This document shows positions 1 to 5,776 of a stretch of DNA of 8,437 nt, piece after piece. The DNA lies in contig DHOL01000005.1 of the NCBI GenBank assembly GCA_002410755.1, positions 1,267 to 9,703 of the forward strand, written 5' to 3'. The position numbers were made by a program, and so were the translations under genes. The first letter of the stretch is position 1. The number at the start of each line of letters is the position of its first letter. The notes beneath the pieces were generated by a model. That model made no database searches and was not told the DNA's origin. It saw only the letters and a list, made by a program, of their open reading frames with translations. The DNA is from Ruminococcaceae bacterium UBA5391 (GTDB lineage Bacteria > Bacillota > Clostridia > Oscillospirales > Acutalibacteraceae).

Positions 1-380
1 AGGTCAATCTGAAAGCGCTCATGACAGAGCTTGGCACGCTCGCCGACACTGTAGTAGTAGATACGGCAACCATGCAGAATAGAATCGACAAATTTGTCAT
101 GACGCAAAACCCGAAGAACGTTTATATTGCCACCGCCGATGTCAAAGGGTATTACTACCGCCAGAACCATCCGGCCCATGGCAGCGAAGAGCAGGTGCTA
201 TTTGTTAGCAGCCCGGACAGCGCGTTGTCTGATGTGCTCGGCACCTACGACAAGCCGGTTGTCATCCTGCCGTACTGCCGCGGGCTGTCTGGAATCTACA
301 ATGGAATCAGCATTACGGATATCATCCCGCCTCGAAAATACCGCAAGGCCCTATATAAGGTCATTGGTGACCTGGCATGA
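1..380 (+). CDS. C-terminal part of a MinD/ParA-like (TadZ/CpaE-like) ATPase, 5' end outside window
   Basis: The reading frame is open from base 3, so the ATG at 21 is probably internal; 125 residues are visible. The segment LADTVVVDTAT has the hydrophobic strand plus Asp of the Walker-B-like strand in the MinD/ParA fold. It is followed by further strand-like segments (NVYIATADV, PVVILPYC) spaced as in the C-terminal half of that fold. The P-loop would lie upstream and is not seen. In Tad/Flp loci a MinD-like protein, TadZ/CpaE, sits just before the TadA ATPase and positions the machine at the membrane. Here the stop overlaps the next start (ATGA at 377-380), so the two are translationally coupled. 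Family assignment rests on this partial fold and on context, and a generic ParA-like protein remains possible. Confidence 0.6.
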   Translation, partial: VNLKALMTELGTLADTVVVDTATMQNRIDKFVMTQNPKNVYIATADVKGYYYRQNHPAHGSEEQVLFVSSPDSALSDVLGTYDKPVVILPYCRGLSGIYNGISITDIIPPRKYRKALYKVIGDLA

Positions 381-1705
381 AACGGGATTATCAGCGCAGA
401 GGATGGAATCCTAAATATCCGCAAATCCTCGCCCGGATTCAGAAAGAACAGAACAAAATATACTGGCAGATAAACCAGAATGGCAGCCATCCCGTTGAAA
501 AGAAAGAACTGATGCTGCCTTATATCAAAAAATACCTTCAGGATGAAAGCGTCTCCCTTCAAAGCTACTCTGTGGATGAACTGGCCGAGAAAGTCTATAA
601 CGATCTCCAGCGGTATTCCGTCTTGACGGCTCCCATGGAAGATGCTTTCGTCGAAGGAATCAATGTGAATTCCTGGGATGATATCCGCGTGCGGTTTATA
701 AACGGGAAATCGGTCAAGATTGACGGGTTCAATTCCCCGCAGCACGCGTCCGATATTTTAAAGCGCCTGCTTCAGGAGTCAAAGCAGACATTGGACAATG
801 CTGTGCCGATGGCTGAGGGAAGTCTCGGAAGCAATATCCGGATTACAGCCCTGCAAACACCCCTGCTCGATGAAGATGTCGGTGTCGCCTGCTATATCCG
901 AAAACTTAGTAAGCACATTTTTACAGAACAGGACTACATTTCCGGAAATTTTGCCGCAAGGAAGGAACTTCAGCTCCTGGTAACGGCACTCAGACGCGGC
1001 GTATCCATCCTGATTGTTGGAAAAGTAAATACCGGGAAAACGTCCTTTCAGACCTACCTGCTTTCTAAAATGCCGGACGATATGCAGATTATCACAATCG
1101 AACAGGGCACGAGGGAAATTTACCTTATTAAGCGCGGTGCAGACGGAACCGTCCAAAACAACGTGGTGCACCTGCTTTCGCGGGAAAACATGAATAACGA
1201 AGAGCAGAATATCACACAGGAAAAGCTTGTTGAGAAAGCGCTGCGGTTGAATCCAGACATCCTGAGTGTCGCGGAAATGCGAAATACGGAAGCCTATGCG
1301 GCACAGGAAGGAAGCTTGTCCGGGAACACGGTTATCTCGACAGCACATGCCGGAAGCCCCCGGCAGGGGCACGAACGTGTCGCTGGCCTTTGCCGAAAAA
1401 AGTACCCGACCGATTACCATACGGCAATCATGCAGGCAAGGCAGGCGTTTCCGCTGGTCGTATATCTGCATACGCTCGAAGACAATAAGCGGAGAATTAT
1501 GAATGTGTCAGAGTGCACCGTAGAAAACGATACTTCTGTGTACCGGACGCTGTGGGAATATCAGATAAGAGAAAATGAAAGGACGGATTCCGGCGTGCGC
1601 ATTCAGGGGCAGCATGTGCAGGTTAATGATATTTCCGACTCTCTGCTGGCTCACATGAAAATGTACGGAATTACCGAAGAGGAAATCAGAGAAATCAAAA
1701 AATGA
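377..1705 (+). CDS. tadA: TadA/CpaF-type secretion motor ATPase (T2SS/T4P/T4SS family)
   Basis: 442 residues, the usual length for CpaF/TadA ATPases, which form cytoplasmic hexamers that power pilus assembly or secretion at the inner membrane. Residues 1 to about 130 form the N-terminal region. A CpaF-like segment (DNAVPMAEGSL) precedes the motor domain. The Walker A motif GKVNTGKT is at 215-222. A Walker-B-like segment NPDILSVAEMRN lies at about 292-303, with the conserved Glu at 300. The His-box TAHAGS starts at 322. The Walker B context reads AEMRN, where family members usually have GEMRD or similar, a modest departure. It overlaps the upstream MinD-like gene by four bases and is followed by TadB- and TadC-like genes, matching tad operon order. 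A VirB11-type ATPase of the conjugation system is the alternative, but the T2SS-F neighbours argue for TadA. Confidence 0.88.
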   Translation: MKRDYQRRGWNPKYPQILARIQKEQNKIYWQINQNGSHPVEKKELMLPYIKKYLQDESVSLQSYSVDELAEKVYNDLQRYSVLTAPMEDAFVEGINVNSWDDIRVRFINGKSVKIDGFNSPQHASDILKRLLQESKQTLDNAVPMAEGSLGSNIRITALQTPLLDEDVGVACYIRKLSKHIFTEQDYISGNFAARKELQLLVTALRRGVSILIVGKVNTGKTSFQTYLLSKMPDDMQIITIEQGTREIYLIKRGADGTVQNNVVHLLSRENMNNEEQNITQEKLVEKALRLNPDILSVAEMRNTEAYAAQEGSLSGNTVISTAHAGSPRQGHERVAGLCRKKYPTDYHTAIMQARQAFPLVVYLHTLEDNKRRIMNVSECTVENDTSVYRTLWEYQIRENERTDSGVRIQGQHVQVNDISDSLLAHMKMYGITEEEIREIKK

Positions 1706-1707
1706 GC

Positions 1708-1722
1708 CGGACATTTTGTCCG
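1708..1722 (+). other. Short hairpin between tadA-like and tadB-like genes
   Basis: CGGACA (1708-1713) and TGTCCG (1717-1722) can pair as a perfect 6-bp stem with a 3-base loop, two bases after the tadA-like stop codon. No T-run follows, so it does not look like an intrinsic terminator. The next gene's ribosome binding site (GGAAAGGAA, about 1726-1734) comes directly after it. It could tune translation of the downstream gene or protect an mRNA end. Chance occurrence is possible. Confidence 0.35.
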
Positions 1723-1738
1723 ACTGGAAAGGAACGGT

Positions 1739-2629
1739 ATGAAGATTTATTTGTTTCTTGCCTGTATTTTTACGGCCCTCTGCGCTGCAATATTCATAAG
1801 CCCCAAGGCTCCGCATACACGCCTGAAGCAACTGTCACTTGTCCATCAGGCAAAACGCAGAAAGAATCCGCTGGCTGCTGCCGCCGGGCGGATAAAGACC
1901 ATGCTCGCAGCGACGGGGAACAAAGGCAAATCGGCCGCCCTCTTAGCAACTTCGGCCGCCCTGTTTTTAGCAGGGCTGATGATTGGGGCAGCTTCCGGAA
2001 ATTATTTTCTGACTCCTGTCCTTGCTGTTGGGCTGGCATCAATTCCATTTTTCTATTTCCGGATGCAGTATATCAAATTTCAGAGGCTTATTCTGGAGGA
2101 AATGGAAACCGCGCTGTCCGTCATCTCCGTTTCGTATGAACGGACAGAAAATATCCTGCTGTCCGTGGAGGAAAACCTGGATACCATGAATGCCCCGATT
2201 CAGCAGGTATTTACTGAGTTTGTCAACCGGGTAAAATATATTGATCCCAATATCGACAATGCGATTGACAACATGAAAACAAAAATCAACCATTCTGTCT
2301 TTTATGAATGGTGCGATGCGCTGAAACAGTGTAATGTTGACCGCAGCCTAAAGTACACTCTGCGCCCAATCGTCAATAAGCTGACTACCATTAAAGTCGT
2401 TACCAATGACCTGAAAACAATGCTGTACCGTCCACTCCGGTCTTACTGGGAGCTTGCGGCAGCATCCGTCGCTGTGCTGTGGATTGGGCTGAAAATTATC
2501 CCGGACAGTCTCATGGTTGCGCTTCCATCGACGCTAACACAAGCGCTGGTTGCGGTCAATGCCCTGCTGATTGGAATTACCGCCGTTGCGGTGACATTTG
2601 AAACTCATGAGATTAAATTTGATATTTAG
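1739..2629 (+). CDS. tadB: TadB-like type II secretion F-domain inner-membrane platform protein
   Basis: 296 residues, close to the usual TadB length. Hydrophobic segments lie at about 3-20, 66-84, 88-107, 238-254 and 265-287. Between them is a soluble region of about 130 residues (110-237) rich in helix-forming sequence, the arrangement of the T2SS-F/GspF domain. TadB and TadC together form the inner-membrane platform on which the TadA ATPase acts. The start ATG at 1739 is preceded by AAAGGAA. An earlier in-frame extension is unlikely because the first residues MKIYLFLACI form a membrane segment. The gene lies 33 bases after tadA and 11 bases before the tadC-like gene. The individual sequence is divergent, and the assignment leans on topology and position. 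Confidence 0.75.
   Translation: MKIYLFLACIFTALCAAIFISPKAPHTRLKQLSLVHQAKRRKNPLAAAAGRIKTMLAATGNKGKSAALLATSAALFLAGLMIGAASGNYFLTPVLAVGLASIPFFYFRMQYIKFQRLILEEMETALSVISVSYERTENILLSVEENLDTMNAPIQQVFTEFVNRVKYIDPNIDNAIDNMKTKINHSVFYEWCDALKQCNVDRSLKYTLRPIVNKLTTIKVVTNDLKTMLYRPLRSYWELAAASVAVLWIGLKIIPDSLMVALPSTLTQALVAVNALLIGITAVAVTFETHEIKFDI
1931..1972 (+). repeat. Imperfect 21-base tandem repeat inside the tadB-like gene
   Basis: TCGGCCGCCCT occurs at 1931-1941 and again at 1952-1962, exactly 21 bases (seven codons) apart. The repeat gives SAALLAT followed by SAALFLA in the second membrane segment. It keeps the frame and lies in an Ala/Leu-rich helix, so it may be a small slippage duplication or simple low complexity. 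Confidence 0.4.
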
Positions 2630-2640
2630 GGGGTGGTACC

Positions 2641-3501
2641 ATGAGGATACCCTGGCTTATGCTGCTGTTTTTCTTTTTATTTGTTGCTTTGTACTGCTGT
2701 GCTGCCATCCTTTTCGGGATTCCACCGTGGAAGGCAAGCCTTGCATACAAACGCCCGGTTAAGAAAAAATCGCCCGGGATTGTCAGCAGCTGCACAAAAT
2801 GGCTTGCCCGGCACCTTCCAATTAACAGATTCAGGGAGGCGGAAATCCAGAAGGGGCTGGATGCGGCCGGAATTGCCGTATCCCCGAAAGAATATGTTGC
2901 CGCTGCGGTGCTGCCTTCCGCCGCTGCACTGTTGGCTGCGGTTCCGGCTTATTTCTTAAACCCACTGCTTGCCGTTATCCCACTGGCATTTTCCGTATAT
3001 CTTTTTTTCCATAAGTATCATGCGGCAGACAGGCAGAGCGACAGCCGGAGGATGGCAATCGAAAAAGAACTGCCCCGTTTCGTCGCTTATATGGCAAATG
3101 AACTGAAAAATAACCGGAACGTACTGGAACTGATTGATACTTATAAAGCCAATTATACCAGCCCGCTGACCGAGGAACTTTCCGTTACGGTAGCCGATAT
3201 GCGGACAGGCAACCAGGAACAGGCGCTTCAAAACCTCGAGGCCAGAATCAATTCTTCCCTGCTCAGCGAACTGGTGCGCGGACTTCTTTCCACTCTCCGC
3301 GGTGACGATATGACGCTGTATTTTGACAACCTGAGCTATAAGCTGTCTGATGTCTGGCGGGAACGCCTGAAACAGCAGGCCCTGAAAAAAGAGCCCAAAA
3401 TCAATATGATGTCCCTGCTGCTGTTCCTGAGTTCTGTCATTACGGTGTTTGTGGCCCTCGGTGTTGCGGTCTATTCTTCAGCAGCGTTGATGGGGGTATA
3501 G
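2641..3501 (+). CDS. tadC: TadC-like type II secretion F-domain inner-membrane platform protein
   Basis: 286 residues. Hydrophobic segments lie at about 5-26, 84-104, 107-124 and 256-280. A soluble helical stretch at about 138-250 contains LPRFVAYMANELKNNRNVLELI and GLLSTLRGDDMTLYFDNL. The pattern of an acidic or amphipathic helix leading into an F-domain, then a C-terminal membrane helix, fits GspF/TadC proteins. It would pair with the TadB-like protein to make the assembly platform. The start ATG at 2641 follows a strong G-rich site (AGGGGG, about 2627-2633) overlapping the end of the tadB-like gene, so coupling is likely. Sequence identity to well-studied TadC proteins appears low, and the call rests on topology plus synteny. 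Confidence 0.75.
   Translation: MRIPWLMLLFFFLFVALYCCAAILFGIPPWKASLAYKRPVKKKSPGIVSSCTKWLARHLPINRFREAEIQKGLDAAGIAVSPKEYVAAAVLPSAAALLAAVPAYFLNPLLAVIPLAFSVYLFFHKYHAADRQSDSRRMAIEKELPRFVAYMANELKNNRNVLELIDTYKANYTSPLTEELSVTVADMRTGNQEQALQNLEARINSSLLSELVRGLLSTLRGDDMTLYFDNLSYKLSDVWRERLKQQALKKEPKINMMSLLLFLSSVITVFVALGVAVYSSAALMGV
3492..3497 (+). promoter_or_regulatory. Ribosome binding site deciding the GTG start at 3504
   Basis: GGGGGT lies inside the last codons of the tadC-like gene, six bases before the GTG at 3504. No in-frame ATG lies nearby, and the MKILHDKKGG leader expected for a pilin-like protein begins exactly here. This supports GTG initiation and coupling to the tadC-like gene. Confidence 0.6.
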
Positions 3502-3503
3502 GC

Positions 3504-3917
3504 GTGAAAATTTTACATGATAAAAAAGGCGGCGTTGACCAATATCTCGGCGCTCTTTTTGCCATGCTGGCGCTGATTGCACTTTTTGTTGCCCTTTCCG
3601 CCGGGATGAAGGCTGTAAACGAGTACAATACGTTAAATGATTTTGGCAGTGAGCTGGCCGTTACGGCTGGCAATGCTGGCTGCTGCTCTGGTGACCGGGT
3701 TGAAGCGCGGTACAATGAGCTCGTTAAAGCAACGGGGCTAAAGCCTGACGTTGAGTATTCCGCGGAGTATGTTGACTCGTCGAAGCGCACGGTACAGTAT
3801 GGGGGAACCATCACGATTAAATTGTCCTGCGACGCGAAGATATCGGCCCTTGGAATATCGGCCTCAGTTCCCCTGCATATCACAAAAACAGTTGAGTCTC
3901 AGCAGTATTGGAAGTGA
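3504..3917 (+). CDS. DUF4320-like pilin-like membrane protein (GTG start)
   Basis: 137 residues starting at GTG 3504, two bases after the tadC-like stop. GGGGGT at 3492-3497 gives a ribosome binding site six bases upstream. The basic N-terminus ending KKGG (residues 7-10) is followed by one hydrophobic helix (about 14-33) and a mainly beta-like outer domain ending QQYWK. This layout resembles prepilin or TadE-like proteins. The overall pattern, including the YWK terminus, matches what I recall of DUF4320 proteins found beside T2SS-F and TadA genes in Firmicute mobile elements. No Glu stands at +5 after the Gly, so classical prepilin cleavage is uncertain. Cysteines at 60, 61 and 109 could form a disulfide outside the cell. 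Likely a minor subunit of the pilus-like machine, though its function is not established. Confidence 0.68.
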   Translation: MKILHDKKGGVDQYLGALFAMLALIALFVALSAGMKAVNEYNTLNDFGSELAVTAGNAGCCSGDRVEARYNELVKATGLKPDVEYSAEYVDSSKRTVQYGGTITIKLSCDAKISALGISASVPLHITKTVESQQYWK

Positions 3918-3921
3918 CGCT

Positions 3922-4398
3922 ATGAAAATATTGTTGGCAAAACTGCGGGATAGAAAAGGGAGCGCAATGGCGTTTGGTATTCTTCTCTTTATTGTCATGC
4001 TTGTGCTGTTTAGTACGCTCTTTATTTATTCCGAACTTAAAATTACGACGGCCAACCTTAAGAATACCGCGCAGTGTGTGCTTGACACCTGTACCGCAAC
4101 CGAAGGGCAAAACGCGGTTGAGTCCATAAAAAACGGTACGGACTATCTGCCGGCACTCAGTAAAAACCTTTTTACGGAACGCCTGCAAAGTGCATTGGGA
4201 ATCGGGGACGACATGGTTGGATACCAAAACGGGAAGGAAAAATTCCAGATTTCCGATATTTCTTTCCTTTGCACCAAAACAAAGGAAATGAAAACCTCCG
4301 CCAGCTTTCAGCTCCGGGAACCCTTGTATTTTCTTGGAAAAGAAGTGACTGCCCTTCATTTAACTGTAACTTTGCACAGTCAGTACCTGGCAAAATGA
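3922..4398 (+). CDS. TadE/TadG-like pilin-like membrane protein
   Basis: 158 residues from ATG 3922. An in-frame ATG at 3751 would add 57 residues but lies wholly within the preceding gene and lacks a plausible leader. GGAAG at 3910-3914, seven bases before 3922, supports the shorter form. The N-terminus MKILLAKLRDRKGSAMAF is basic and ends in RKGS before a single long hydrophobic helix (about 16-36), the signature of pilin-like and TadE/TadG proteins. The rest is a soluble domain presumably outside the membrane. It shares the MKIL...KG start with the preceding DUF4320-like protein, suggesting processing or assembly by the same machine. There is no Glu at +5. The gene sits four bases after the previous stop and is followed by the ssb-like gene. 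The specific family is uncertain. Confidence 0.62.
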   Translation: MKILLAKLRDRKGSAMAFGILLFIVMLVLFSTLFIYSELKITTANLKNTAQCVLDTCTATEGQNAVESIKNGTDYLPALSKNLFTERLQSALGIGDDMVGYQNGKEKFQISDISFLCTKTKEMKTSASFQLREPLYFLGKEVTALHLTVTLHSQYLAK

Positions 4399-4410
4399 AA
4401 GGAGAAAGAA

Positions 4411-4818
4411 ATGCTAAAAGCATGGGGAATCGGCCGCCTTGTCGCTGAGCCGACGTTGCGGTCGATTAAGAAAAATGGTACGGACTATAACGTCTGTGAA
4501 TTCCGGCTTGCTTGTCAGCAGCGAAAAGACAAAGTGGATTTTATCAATGTTGCCGCGTGGCGAGGTATGGGTGACTTTATTTTTAAACATGTCCATAAAG
4601 GCCAGAAGGTTTTCGTGGAAGGTATGCTGCATATTCCGGAATACGATAAGGAAAAAAGCCGTGCTTACAATCCATACATCACGGTTTACAACTTCGAGTT
4701 CTGCGACAGGAAGCCGAAGGGAGATGCCCAAACAGCGGAAAGCAGCGGAAGTAACCAGCAAAAAGATGCAAATGACCTTGCGGACACAATGAGCACTGAT
4801 GATTTTATGGAAGGATGA
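4411..4818 (+). CDS. ssb: Single-stranded DNA-binding protein (plasmid/ICE type)
   Basis: 135 residues. Residues 1 to about 103 read as an SSB OB-fold. It opens WGIGRLVAEPTLR, where chromosomal SSBs have GRLTxDPELR. DFINVAAWRGMGDFIFKHVHKGQKVFVEG follows the SSB core, with Trp50 and Phe44 at likely base-stacking positions. SSB coats ssDNA during replication, repair and conjugative entry. The tail (104-135) is polar and acidic (STDDFMEG) but lacks the terminal Pro-Phe that recruits partner proteins in typical SSBs. AAAGGAGA at 4398-4404, just after the upstream stop, is a good ribosome binding site. The gene appears co-transcribed with the pilus cassette, and its stop overlaps the next start (ATGA). 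Confidence 0.85.
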   Translation: MLKAWGIGRLVAEPTLRSIKKNGTDYNVCEFRLACQQRKDKVDFINVAAWRGMGDFIFKHVHKGQKVFVEGMLHIPEYDKEKSRAYNPYITVYNFEFCDRKPKGDAQTAESSGSNQQKDANDLADTMSTDDFMEG

Positions 4819-5303
4819 ATAAAATTATGATTGACAGAGAAAAAGCAAGTTCCCTATTCTATTGCCTTATTAACGCTTTTGACCTTTTAAAAGACGACGG
4901 AAAAATCGAAGAAAAAGATCGCAATGCTTTGTATGCACTTGTCACTCAGATGTGTGAGTGCTTAGCAGACGAACCGTTAACAGGCCAGACTAACCATGCT
5001 GTGCCTAAAACACAAAGCAGTAAAGACTTGAAGATCCCCGATTACTCGAAAATCGATTTTTATTGTACGAGAAAACCATATGAATTTTTAAGGAGCCTCC
5101 GTTCGGACGTCATGAAACATGAAGCAGCACTGCAAAAACTTTCAGAAATGGCCAAGAACTATGGAGATAATTGGTTTAAACAGGAGTATTTTAAATATCT
5201 GTTAAAGAAAACTGAAGAGGCTCTCCTTCCGAAGCAGTCGAAAGAAGAGCCAAAAGTGATAGAGATACCGTCGTCAGGTAGAACTGTTGTTGTCATACGC
5301 TGA
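4815..5303 (+). CDS. Hypothetical cytosolic protein downstream of ssb
   Basis: 162 residues if started at ATG 4815, which overlaps the ssb stop. A second in-frame ATG at 4827 may be the true start, because the GGAAGG at 4809-4814 touches the first ATG but is better spaced (about 12 bases) from the second. The protein is charged and mostly helical, with no membrane segment or signal peptide. An N-terminal helical region (about 8-55) resembles a small all-helical bundle (LFYCLINAFDLLKDDGKIEEKDRN). A linker with Pro/Lys/Ser follows, then a second helical part (about 85-140). I do not recognise the family. Codon use is more A/T-rich than in the left-hand genes, perhaps marking a module boundary. 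Position suggests an accessory role in the element's DNA metabolism, but that is only context. Confidence 0.6.
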   Translation: MNKIMIDREKASSLFYCLINAFDLLKDDGKIEEKDRNALYALVTQMCECLADEPLTGQTNHAVPKTQSSKDLKIPDYSKIDFYCTRKPYEFLRSLRSDVMKHEAALQKLSEMAKNYGDNWFKQEYFKYLLKKTEEALLPKQSKEEPKVIEIPSSGRTVVVIR

Positions 5304-5448
5304 ATTGATTATTTTGGCATTGTTTCGGAGCTCAGTTACGGCAGAAATATAATATCCCGTGAGCTTTTTAGCCAATTCATGATATGACATATTGATGCTG
5401 TATGACAATCAAGGCAAGGACATGAATGATTTGTTTCTCATCACTCAA
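5274..5448 (-). pseudogene. Small helix-turn-helix protein gene with broken frame (minus strand)
   Basis: On the minus strand AAAGGAGGT (5464-5456) precedes a TTG at 5448 by about seven bases. The first frame gives MSDEKQIIHVLALIVIQHQ and then stops at 5377. A different frame, from about 5390 to a stop at 5274, continues MSYHELAKKLTGYYISAVTE followed by LRNNAKIINSAYDNNSST. Joined, about 58 residues make a leading helix plus a convincing helix-turn-helix (SYHELAKKLTGYYISAVTEL). One extra base, or loss of two (for example one AT of an ATAT), near 5388-5400 would explain the break. The pieces could be a decayed regulator, a sequencing error or, less likely, programmed frameshifting. Its 3' end overlaps the end of the + strand gene at 5303 by 30 bases. 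It lies divergent to the gene at 5518, the usual place for a local repressor. Confidence 0.5.
5329..5369 (+). terminator. Possible weak intrinsic terminator after the ssb-distal gene
   Basis: AGCTCA (5329-5334) pairs with TGAGCT (5360-5365), extended inside by CGG (5339-5341) with CCG (5357-5359) across a four-base bulge, leaving a loop of about 15 bases. A run of five T follows (5365-5369). It lies 26 bases after the stop at 5303 and could end the left-hand operon. The stem is bulged and the loop long, and the same bases fall in the minus-strand HTH reading frame, so the call is tentative. Confidence 0.3.
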
Positions 5449-5455
5449 AATCAAC

Positions 5456-5464
5456 ACCTCCTTT
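5456..5464 (-). promoter_or_regulatory. Strong ribosome binding site on minus strand for TTG start at 5448
   Basis: Read on the minus strand the bases are AAAGGAGGT, a near-perfect anti-Shine-Dalgarno match, seven bases before TTG 5448. A second in-frame TTG at 5454 is too close to be used. This site is the best evidence that a minus-strand gene exists, or recently existed, here. Confidence 0.6.
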
Positions 5465-5471
5465 GCAAACC

Positions 5472-5500
5472 ATTTTACTCTTAAAAGGAAATAAGCTCAA
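5472..5500 (-). promoter_or_regulatory. Putative sigma-A promoter for the minus-strand HTH gene
   Basis: On the minus strand TTGAGC (5500-5495; four of six matches to TTGACA) is separated by exactly 17 bases from TAAAAT (5477-5472; five of six matches to TATAAT). Transcription would start near 5466, giving a very short leader carrying the AAAGGAGGT site. The -35 box overlaps the ATG at 5500, so this promoter would oppose transcription or translation of the + strand gene beginning there. Confidence 0.45.
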
Positions 5501-5517
5501 TGAAAGGAAGCAAGACT

Positions 5518-5775
5518 ATGCTGAAAGAAAATCTCGATAGATTTGCGGACAACTTGGCAACTGATGAAAAGGATATTGCCACAGTAATCGGCTATACGGA
5601 CGGCGCAGCCATTTTTGAGGACGATACGGGGTGTGTTTATTATCTGTTGCTGGAAGATCCTCATATGCTTGAAATCGGCACAGTAGAAAAGACGGCTCAT
5701 CTCATTCCGATTGAAAAAGCAGACGTTCCATTAAGAACGAAAATTCTAATTGCGATTGAGGAAGGGAGAAAATAA
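5518..5775 (+). CDS. Small acidic hypothetical protein
   Basis: 85 residues from ATG 5518, preceded by GAAAGGAAG (5502-5510) seven bases upstream. An in-frame ATG at 5500 would add six residues (MKGSKT) that are really this ribosome binding site in translation, so the shorter start is preferred. The protein is acidic and soluble, with alternating strand-like and turn segments (ATVIGYTDGAAIFEDDTGCVYYLLLEDP), and ends in a helix. It has no membrane segment. I do not recognise a family. The stop lies one base before the start of the large ArdC/Toprim gene, whose ribosome binding site is inside it, so the two are probably translated together. A partner or regulator of that protein is a reasonable but untested idea. 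Confidence 0.6.
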   Translation: MLKENLDRFADNLATDEKDIATVIGYTDGAAIFEDDTGCVYYLLLEDPHMLEIGTVEKTAHLIPIEKADVPLRTKILIAIEEGRK

Positions 5776-5776
5776 T

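Noticed and set aside
779..1471. Long minus-strand open frame (230 codons) opposite the tadA-like gene
   Set aside because: It is the antisense shadow of a clear ATPase gene; the product is rich in Cys, His and Arg with no recognisable domain and no good ribosome binding site.
3751..3921. 57-residue N-terminal extension of the TadE/TadG-like gene
   Set aside because: It lies wholly inside the DUF4320-like gene; the start at 3922 has a proper ribosome binding site and a pilin-like leader.
5348..5353. Perfect TATAAT on the + strand as promoter for the right operon
   Set aside because: No acceptable -35 box lies 15-19 bases upstream and there is no extended -10; the bases also fall in the minus-strand HTH frame, where AT-rich codons explain them.
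5304..5517. Origin of transfer in the only sizeable gap
   Set aside because: No nic-like motif, no relaxase nearby and no set of inverted repeats beyond the single bulged hairpin at 5329-5369.
5750..5776. TTG start adding nine residues to the ArdC/Toprim protein
   Set aside because: The added residues are the translation of the ribosome binding site for the ATG at 5777.
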